From Strigamia acuminata (lineage: Eukaryota > Arthropoda > Chilopoda > Geophilomorpha > Linotaeniidae): DNA of 64,000 nt. Position 1 is the first letter of the stretch, and each line of letters begins with the position of its first letter. Of this stretch, positions 56,191 to 64,000 are shown in pieces. The stretch spans positions 3,224,001 through 3,288,000 of the forward strand of contig OX442319.1 in NCBI GenBank assembly GCA_949358305.1, written 5' to 3'. A program made the position numbers and the translations under genes. The notes under the pieces were generated by a model. It worked only from the letters and a program-made list of their open reading frames with translations, did no database searches and had not been told where the DNA came from.

Positions 56191-56204
56191 TTCGTCCAAA
56201 TTGA

Positions 56205-56445
56205 TATTGTAGACGAAAAATTGATTTTTTTGGACGAAAAATTGATTTTTTTTGACGAAAAATTGATTTTTTTGGACGAAAAATTGATTTTTTTGGACGA
56301 AAAATTGATTTTTTTGGACGAAAAATTGATTTTTTTGGACGAAAAATTGATTTTTTTGGACGAAAAATTGATTTTTTTGGACGAAAAATTGATTTTTAGG
56401 ACGAAAAATTGATTTTTTGGACGACAAATTAATTTTTAAAACCAA
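56205..56445. repeat. GACGAAAAATTGATTTTTTTG tandem array
   Basis: About ten units of 20-21 bp. Diverged units of the same kind recur at 58105-58160. Confidence 0.9.
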
Positions 56446-56670
56446 AAAATTCAATTCAAAAATGAATTCTATAAACATTCATTTTTCGGCAAAATAAATA
56501 TTTTTAGATCAAAAACATTCATTTTTTGGCAAAATACTTTTATTTCCAGAAAAAAAATTCATTTTAGACCAAAAAAATTCTTTTCATCGTATACTGTGCG
56601 TGCAAAACTGAACCAAAATGGCCACCTCCTTGTACGTTATTGTCACGCGCCTCCTCCCCCAACCAACCAC
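56395..56670. repeat. Histone H3 upstream segment, duplicated at 58120-58385
   Basis: Shares with 58120-58385 the order of motifs: GGACGACAAATT, GGCAAAATACTTTTATTTCC, CATCGTATACTGTGC, AAACTGAACCAAAATGGCCA and GCGCCTCCTCCCCCAACCAACC. In the distal copy no H3 coding sequence follows. Confidence 0.85.
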
Positions 56671-56776
56671 AACGCCCCAAAAGCGCCGACTTTGCCGAAA
56701 CGTTACCCCACCGGTACATAAACCAGACCAAATCAACAATACAAACATTCGTTCGTCCGTCTACAGTGCAAGCTAA

Positions 56777-57217
<441 letters not shown>

Positions 57218-57240
57218 GTTTTGTATATTATTCTAATGTA

Positions 57241-57525
57241 GGAAATAAAATTATTATTATTATTAAATAAAATTATTATTATTATTAAATAAAATTATTA
57301 TTATTATTAAATAAAATTATTATTATTATTAAATAAAATTATTATTATTATTAAATAAAATTATTATTATTATTAAATAAAATTATTATTATTATTAAAT
57401 AAAATTATTATTATTATTAAATAAAATTATTATTATTATTAAATAAAATTATTATTATTATTAAATAAAATTATTATTATTATTAAATAAAATTATTATT
57501 ATTATTAAATAAAATTATTAAAATA
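57241..57525. repeat. 22 bp array (AAATAAAATTATTATTATTATT)n after histone H3
   Basis: About 12-13 near-perfect units, each containing AATAAA, directly downstream of the H3 stop codon. Confidence 0.95.
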
Positions 57526-58084
57526 ATTGGTTTTTTGGTTTAATTTGTAAATAAAAGACGGATTCGGATAATTTTCCTAATTTTTGTACTAAACGTCTAA
57601 ACTACGGATTCAAACCCCAATTATAAGGTCTTTCATCCTAATGCAATAATTTTTCACAATATGAATTACTGGGTTTTTTGCTTTAATTCATTGAAATTTC
57701 TAAAAAAAAAAAAAAAAAAAAAAAAATCGTATTCTTGCATATTATGTTTTCTTGTTTTTCCTGTTTTTTTCATGTTTTTTAGGTTTTATTGGTATTTTTT
57801 GGGTTATGTGTGTTTATTTGGTTTGTAAGTGTTTTTTCCTTTTTCTTAGGTTTTTAGTAAGGTTTTTAAGTGTTTTTTTTTCTGGACCTCGATAAAAATT
57901 TTCAATAGTATCCGGACCCCACTTAAAATTAATTGCCGACCCCTGACTTAGAGAAAGAATACTGTAGAAAGAATGCCTGTCACGGGTATGCTTTTATATT
58001 CCTTTCAAAATTTCCACTTTTCTCTTCATTCTCAATCTAAGTTTAATTTATGCACGCAACCTTGTTGCAATCTAATTTGGCCTT
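57526..58084. other. Intergenic region
   Basis: A poly(A) run is at about 57702-57726 and T-rich low-complexity DNA at 57740-57880. No gene is seen. Confidence 0.5.
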
Positions 58085-58119
58085 GCCACTTTTCTCACCT
58101 TGGCAAAAATTGATTTTTT

Positions 58120-58385
58120 TAGACGACAAATATTGATTTTTTGGACGACAAATTGATTTTTAAAACCCAAAAATTCAATTCGAAAATGAATTCTATAAAA
58201 ATTTATTTTTCGGCAAAATACATATTTTTAGATAAAAAACATTCATTTTTTGGCAAAATACTTTTATTTCCAGAAAAAAAGTTCATTTTAGACCAAAAAA
58301 ATTCATTTCATCGTATACTGTGCATGCAAAACTGAACCAAAATGGCCACCTCCTTGTACACGCGCCTCCTCCCCCAACCAACCAT
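58120..58385. repeat. Distal copy of the H3 upstream segment
   Basis: Counterpart of 56395-56670 without a histone gene. The sequence after AACCAACC is unrelated. Confidence 0.8.
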
Positions 58386-58717
58386 TTATTCATTTGTATA
58401 ATTAATTCACCGATTAAATTATTGTTCATTTGATTTTAAATTTCTTGTATTTATTCAGAACCTCTAGACATTTTTGGCCACAGTTTCGAGTGTAAGCCTT
58501 TTACACCCCCAATAATAGATTAAACGGAAAACTTACCAAAAAACAATTGAAATATTGACAAACAAATTGAGATTAGAACGAACAAAAAAACGAACAAATA
58601 AATTAAAGCATTTGGCACTTGGTTATTTTTGTCCGGCCAACTCGCATAAGTCCATCGAACTTCATCTGAAATAAAGAAATGAGTATCGAAAAAATAAATA
58701 TTATTTAATACACTTAC

Positions 58718-59047
58718 TTAATGTTCTGTTTGTGTCGCGAAATTTAAGACGGTTGGCTTTAATCCGTGGTTTACCAACTCCTGAGTTTCTAACTCCTTTA
58801 CTCGAATACTTAATTTCTGAATTTCTTTGTCCTTATGATTTTTTTCAAAATCCGAACATTCAGTCATCCGAGTCAAATTGCCGTTCAAACTTAATAATTG
58901 ATGTTTACTTTCCTCCAATATTGTTATACGATGATTCAACTCCAGTACAATACTATTTAAATCTCTGCAGTTGTTTAATGCATTGGTGACTGTTTCACTT
59001 GCATCGTTTGCTGTTCCCAAGTCACGTAGTTCGTAGGCGTCCGCCAT
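58718..59047 (-). CDS. Small coiled-coil protein
   Basis: 109 aa, starting MADAYELRDLGTANDASETV, followed by heptad-like leucines across LNSIVLELNHRITILEESKH and KEIQKLSIRVKELETQELV. The stop codon TAA sits right at a strong GTAAGT donor (58713-58718 area). The next - strand segment after a TTTCAG acceptor (about 58662) is open and encodes a hydrophobic helix (ALIYLFVFLFVLISICQYF). As read, that segment is out of phase with this exon, so it could be 3' UTR or part of an alternative product. Family not recognised; the fold suggests a coiled-coil adaptor. Confidence 0.65.
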   Translation of the reverse strand: MADAYELRDLGTANDASETVTNALNNCRDLNSIVLELNHRITILEESKHQLLSLNGNLTRMTECSDFEKNHKDKEIQKLSIRVKELETQELVNHGLKPTVLNFATQTEH

Positions 59048-59393
59048 TTTCAGAAATCTGCTTGATTACTATAGTTAGGGCAATCATTGTTGCGTAATAA
59101 ACGTCATATCGACGGTGGCGCCCTCGTGTGGTTGCGCTGCTGATTGTGTGACTTATTAGCAATGTATCGGAGCTGGAAATATTCATAGCTATAATGAACT
59201 AAATTTTTGTCTCTTATGTATTTCGGAGGTTATTTCATAGTTATTTCATGCATACGATCATTTTTCTCTTCATTTTTTATTAAAATAAATTTGAAAACGA
59301 CGGACAAACTGTTTTGGCAGCAAAATTAAAATGAGTAAGAATAATAAATAAAAATTCCAAGAGCATTTATTTCTAAACTACAACATCACGCGG

Positions 59394-61581
59394 TCACTCC
59401 ACCGACACTAAGACGATGGCATTTTTCAGACGCACATCTAACTGCACATTACATTCACACGCAATCACGTGCAGCTCTCGCACCTCTTCGTCGTCCACAT
59501 CGACCAGTTTGAGCGCCCCATATTTGACCGAGCACTTTCTTAACGACTGGATCTTCAAAAGCGCCCCGATGCCCAACGGTCGCAGCAAATCGCAGAAATT
59601 AAAATCCAACTCGTTCAAGGTTCTGTCGCACATCTGCTGCGCAGTCTGCAGCGCGACTCGGTCGTTGAAGCCGTCGCAGCAGTTGACGCGAAGTATTTCC
59701 AACGAGGGACACATTTCCAGCAACGAAAAGAAGTGACCGCTCGAAAAATGGCCCGCAAAATAGCCCAGCGTCAAATCCACCACTTTGGGCAGCAACCATC
59801 GCATTTCGATCACGTAAAGACTGTCCAGGTGACATCCCTCGATGCACAGGACGGTCAGGTAGTCCATCTTGGACAGCAGCATCAAAACCCGCGGCGTGAA
59901 GTTGTTGACGTCGCGCTCGAACACGATTTTGTTGACGACCGGACACGTGTAGAGGGCGATCTCCAATTCCTTCTCGATGTCCATCGACGAGCCGTCGAAG
60001 TAGTTGAGTTGGCGCAGATTGAGCGGCTCCTGTTTCACGTCGTCCGGGAGATAATTCAACCTGAAATTCTGTAAATACAAACACTCCAAGGCGGGCATGT
60101 TGCGCAGCACGAGTCCCTGGTGCTTCTCGTTCACTTTGCAGTTCATTACTTGCAGTGTTTGTAAGCTGAATTTCGATCGGGACATTTCGGAGCAGAGTAT
60201 CGCGATGCCGCGCTCGCTGATGCTCGAGACGTTCAGTTCTTCCAGGTAGAGCATCGCGATGAACTTCATCGCGTCGTCAGAGATTTTCACCGTGAGGAGA
60301 TTCAGTTTTTTCAACTGCGGCAGCGCTTGGCTGATTTGTTCGCACGCGCCGTTGTTCAGAGTGCTGTGCATGGGTAACTGCAACGTCTCGAGATTCTAAA
60401 ATGAACAATTTAGATTAGAATTTTTCAAGCCGTAACGCACAGGGATTCAGGGGCGTTTATTTTTCTTTTAAGATTAATAAAAAATAATGCAATGCATGTG
60501 TGCAAAATGCACTTTTTACCTGCAAAATGCACTTTTTAATTGCAAAATGCACTGTTTTACGTGCAAAATGCACTTTTTTACGTGCAAAATGCACTTTTTT
60601 ACGTGCAAAATGTACTTTTTAATTGCAAAATGCACTTTTTAATTGCAAAATGCACTTTTTTACGTGCAAAATGCACTTTTTAATTGCAAAATGCACTTTT
60701 TAATTGCAAAATGCATTGTTTTACGTGCGAAATGCACTTTTTACCTGCAAAATGCACTGTTTTACGTGCGAAATGCACTTTTTTACGTGCAAAATGCACT
60801 TTTTTACGTGCAAAATGCACTTTTTTACGTGCAAAATGCACTTTTTTACGTGCAAAATGCACTTTTTTACGTGCAAAATGCACTTTTTTACGTGCAAAAT
60901 GCACTTTTTAATTGCAAAATGCACTTTTTAATTGCAAAATGCACTTTTTTACGTGCAAAATGCACTTTTTTACGTCCAAAATGCACTTCTTTACGTGCAA
61001 AATGTACTTTTTTACGTGCGAAATGCACTTTTTATTGGGTGGGGTCGTTGGTTTTAGTGATTTATTAATTTTTGTTCACTCACTCCCATCATGTGACCGC
61101 TGAGAGCCAGCAGGTATTGGAAATCGAAGCGGGGATTGGCGAAAGGTAGTTGGAGCTGCGCGATTTCATGGTGGATGAAGAGAGCCACGTGACTCGCTTG
61201 AATGTTGGAATCTTCGTTGTATTGGTCGCTGTTGATAAAGCGCTCGAAGAGTCGTTCCAAAAGTGACGGGGCTGGTTTGAGTAAAACAAATGTATAAAAT
61301 CAAATTTACTAATAAATTCTGCTCCATTCCATTCCATACTGACTGAGTTGTTGAACGTAGGAAATCATCTCGCTGAAATCGTTCTGCTGGTTCCGTTTCT
61401 TTTGCCATTTGAGTTGGACGACGGATTGAAATGCCAGTTTGACGCTGGACACGGCTTTTTCGACGGCCGTGTCTTCCTGGTTCGGTTTCCATTGGAACAG
61501 GAGGTAAATGATGCGGCTTAATACCAGTTCGGACAGAGTTAAGGGTGAACTTCGCTTTTTAAGTACTTCGTCCAGTTCCAT
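59394..61581 (-). CDS. Leucine-rich-repeat-like protein
   Basis: At least three exons. The first (61581 to about 61325) starts MELDEVLKKRSSPLTLSELV. The second (about 61280-61084) reads LLERLFERFINSDQYNEDSN..LALSGHMMG. A large exon (about 60395-59394) has irregular leucine-rich repeats such as LKKLNLLTV, LYLEELNVSS, LTVLCIEGCHL and VDLTLGYF, ending VRLKNAIVLVSVE. The pattern fits an RNI/AMN1-like or ZYG11-like LRR solenoid used in protein recognition, but no F-box is visible. The exact first junction is uncertain, because the consensus donor (GTAAAT) gives a phase that does not match exon 2. The intron between exons 2 and 3 carries a 21 bp tandem array. Confidence 0.75.
60490..61035. repeat. 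Intronic 21 bp array (TGCAAAATGCACTTTTTTACG)n
   Basis: About 26 units, each with the dyad GTGCAAAATGCAC, inside the LRR-like gene. The open frames across it on both strands come from the repeat. Confidence 0.95.
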
Positions 61582-62004
61582 CTTTATTCTATCACGTCTG
61601 CGATTCTATTCAAAGTTATACAACGCTCTAGTAGCGATAAATTGACACCAGAGTGCACGTGGCATCATTTTATATCCACTCGTTCGTATAAAATGTTTGA
61701 AAATATCATTTTTGCATTTTATAATGCACGTTTTAAAACGAAATAATTTTTTCTTTTATAAATTAGAGGTTTTCTTTGAAATAAACATAATTTGTACAAA
61801 TAAAATATTGATTTTTTTTGGGAAGTCAATTGAGTCCCGGAGTTACATCTTTTAATGCTTAGAACGTTTTTTGTTAGTGTTTATGTCAATTTACAAATTT
61901 ATTTAGACAATCAATTTGTTTATGAAGTTATACTGAAGTTATACTGAAGTTTGTTACTATAGAATTACTAAATTTTCAATTTTGTTTCGTGCAAAATGTT
62001 AGGC
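61582..62004. other. Intergenic region
   Basis: Upstream DNA of the LRR-like gene and 3' flank of the tetraspan gene. Nothing recognised. Confidence 0.45.
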
Positions 62005-62764
62005 CTACACGTAAGTACTGACGTCACTGGGAATGCTCTTCAGGAACTTGTAATAACTAAACACGACAAACCACAAATATATCTGCAAGAAATAAATATT
62101 TTTTTAAAATATATTAAATCGAGTATAACTTAATCACCAGAAATTTACTCACAAAATAGACGACGTAAATTATCTCTAACAGTTTTAAAAAATTCTAAGA
62201 AATTGATTTGTTTACTTTAAAAATCGCTTTTAAGTACAGTTGGTTTACAGTTTACACTTACACGAGACATTATGGCGACAGTAGTGCTGCCGATAAAAAT
62301 ACCGAATCGTACGGCGGACAAGGCCAACCAAGGAATTAATAGGAATGTTTTATGGGTCTAAAATTGCAAGAAAAAAAAATAAAAAGAAAAAATTACTGGA
62401 AATTTACTTTATGACATAACTTACACCAAAAATTGCAATAATTAAACAGAAAAAACTTATCACTCCTAAGACGCCGCTTATGATATCCAAAATGTGAATA
62501 TCTGTATAAACAAATTACATTATTTACAATTTGTTTTCATTAGAGTAATCTAAAATTACTTGAGACGGCAATAGTTTTGTCCGTTTTGAGCTCCGACAGT
62601 ACAAACACAAATTGAATTACAACACCGACCTGTAAATAGAAGTTTTGTTTAGAAAGAAAAGAATTAATATTTTTTAACAAATGATGTACGAGTGTCCAGT
62701 TTGCTGCTACTAATGATCCGTAACGAAGTGGACAGATGCAGCAGCAGTTATCTAGTAAACACAT
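62005..62764 (-). CDS. Small LAPTM-like four-helix membrane protein
   Basis: Five short exons on the - strand. ATG at 62764 gives MCLLDNCCCICPLRYGSLVAANWTL-type sequence (Cys-rich start followed by helix 1). Next comes VGVVIQFVFVLSELKTDKTI, then HILDIISGVLGVISFFCLIIAIFG, then HKTFLLIPWLALSAVRFGIFIG, and finally IYLWFVVFSYYKFLKSI ending STYV-stop (62005-62007). The total is about 130 aa. The CC-C-LR-GS start and four helices resemble lysosome-associated LAPTM proteins and the related small arthropod family. Endolysosomal location is inferred from the family. The first intron (about 62633-62698) must be removed to keep the frame. Confidence 0.7.
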
Positions 62765-63000
62765 TGATGATTGCTAAAAATCAACTGTAATTTTTTTTTT
62801 GAGATAGTCTTATGACAGATACGTATATAATGCTGCCCTCGTTTGCATTGTTGTCAGTTTTGCATACATTGTAAGCATCTACAATTGGTGTAGGTACACA
62901 TATAATGAAAGACAAAGTACAAGTGGAGATTTTTGTATTTTGCTTTTTATTTTAATTTACTTTTCTTGCTTATAATATTACCATACTTTTTTGAGTAAGA
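62765..63000. promoter_or_regulatory. Upstream region of the LAPTM-like gene
   Basis: Presumed promoter by position only; no defined elements seen. Confidence 0.35.
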
Positions 63001-63350
63001 GCCGTTGAAATTTCAATTTTTTCATTGAAATTTCAACTTTTTTATTAAAATTTCAATTTTTTCATTAAAATTTCAACTTTTTTATTAAAATTTCAATTTT
63101 TTCATTGAAATTTCAATTTTTTCATTGAAATTTCACATTTTTCCATTAAAATTTCAATTTTTTCATTGAAATTTCACATTTTTCCATTTCAATTTCAATT
63201 TTTTCATTGAAATTTCACATTTTTCCATTGAAATTTCAATTTTTTCATTGAAATTTCACATTTTTCCATTGAAATTTCACATTTTTCCATTGAAATTTCA
63301 CATTTTTCCATTGAAATTAAAATTTTTTTTATTAAAATTTCACTTTTTTT
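63001..63350. repeat. TTTCAATTTTTTCATTGAAA tandem array
   Basis: About 17 units near 20 bp. Each unit is itself a near-palindrome (TTTCAAT..ATTGAAA), with CACATTTTTCCATTGAAATTT variants alternating to give a higher-order period of about 41 bp. Confidence 0.9.
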
Positions 63351-63652
63351 TAAATTTTCGATTTAAATAACCATCATCATCGACGAATGTGTCATTAACC
63401 GTTTCCTGTTTGGTTACAAAACCCCTCGAATAGTAGCCGCATTTGTCGCTGCTTCGGCTTTCCCTCGTATGCACTTCACTGTAGTGCTTTGCGTGCGCTT
63501 CACTGCACTACCCTGTATGCGCTTCACTGCACTGCGCGCTCTTAACGAAAAGAAATATGTCTCTCAAAGTCTCCGTGTAGTATACAATACAACTGAACAA
63601 ACTTCAAAGAAAATGTTTTTCTTTTTAATATCCAAATTAAATTTATAGATGT
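63351..63652. other. Intergenic, with a MITE fragment and short GC-rich repeats
   Basis: CCTCGAATAGTAGCCGC (63424-63440) matches the interior of the MITE at 40237-40514. Next are three diverged GTGCGCTTCACTGCACT-like units (63470-63540). Confidence 0.5.
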
Positions 63653-64000
63653 TTATTTCAAGCGATAGAACATTCTCGTGGGTGTTACAGGTATTTTGAG
63701 TTTGGCAATGCCGTGATGGACGAACGGAGTTTGACGACCTTTAAAACTTGCGCCCCGACGTGGCTGTGTTTTCGAACTGTCAAATGTAGATGGCACCGAG
63801 TACTTGGTCGGAGATGGCATGACGTTCACTAACACAAGTTTAATCGGTTAAATTAATACAATCGACTCGTTTCTACACATTGTTTACCTGGTTGCGTGAG
63901 GGGGAATCCGAACGTGAACTGATTTTTCAGTTCCACCGTCGATGGCAGTGGCCGTGGTTCGACATTCAAAGTTAGCGGAACTGCTAAAGAGCGTTCATTC
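63653..64000 (-). CDS. SHIPPO/STPG-repeat-like protein, C-terminal part (partial)
   Basis: Two exons: 64000-63888 (runs off the window; reads LPSTVELKNQFTFGFPLTQP) and 63828-63653, joined in phase 1 and ending RMFYRLK-stop. The segment VMPSPTKYSVPSTFD..ASFKGRQTPFVHHG resembles the SHIPPO/STPGP repeats of ODF3/STPG-type sperm-flagellar and ciliary microtubule-inner proteins (PxPxxY, then SFKGR). The start lies beyond the window. The assignment is tentative because only about one repeat is visible. Confidence 0.55.

Noticed and set aside
60643-61068. Long open frames (QNALFYVQNALF-type) on both strands
   Set aside because: Product of the 21 bp array in an LRR-like gene intron, with open frames on both strands; no coding evidence.

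Overview
The window is nuclear DNA from an animal. It has spliced genes with mostly 50-70 bp GT..AG introns and AT-rich intergenic DNA. It carries bilaterian-type families: an NR1-like nuclear receptor, PLEKHM2, a peptidylglycine monooxygenase, an M13 peptidase, an SLC7 transporter and an SFT2 protein. Short introns, heavy transposon load and galaxin-like, Gly-rich secreted proteins suggest a compact invertebrate genome. I cannot name the phylum from sequence alone.

Layout. 0-3.1 kb: 3' end of a Rho/Rac GTPase gene and a complete seven-exon nuclear receptor. 3.5-15.4 kb: a duplicated secreted Gly-rich protein gene (two - strand copies) in a repeat-rich block. Between the copies lie a 5'-truncated LINE and a complete Ty3/gypsy LTR retrotransposon whose two LTRs look identical. 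15.4-16.3 kb: a psq/CENPB helix-turn-helix protein with a C-terminal half that resembles an OTU domain lacking catalytic residues. 16.3-21.3 kb: a complete M13 (neprilysin-like) membrane metallopeptidase gene (-). 23.3-24.0 kb: SFT2 family gene (-), divergent from PLEKHM2 (+, 24.6-31.1 kb, 15 exons that join in frame to 911 aa). 32.9-36.3 kb: SLC7 amino-acid transporter (-) with a tandemly duplicated exon of identical phase.

36-45 kb is mostly accessory DNA: a dispersed repeat family, a Tc1-like element with a nested MITE, a large-inverted-repeat element with a 7 bp target duplication, and a broken PHM copy. 45.6-47.1 kb: galaxin-like Cys-Cys repeat protein (-) interrupted upstream by a hAT-like element rich in GTACCGCGGTAC palindromes. 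48.3 kb: small dibasic secreted precursor. 49.4-50.6 kb: EXOG-like nuclease missing its catalytic motif. 52.0-54.7 kb: intact PHM gene (-). 55.4-58.4 kb: zinc-finger exon, 5S-derived SINE-like sequence and an intronless histone H3 gene. 58.7-64.0 kb: coiled-coil protein, LRR-like protein, small LAPTM-like tetraspan protein and the 3' end of a SHIPPO-like gene, all on the - strand.

A recurrent feature is the presence of about ten AT-rich tandem arrays, many intronic, whose unit lengths cluster near 20-22, 31-32 and 41 bp (multiples of one DNA helical turn). Exon boundaries were read by eye from splice signals and reading frame, and none has transcript support.
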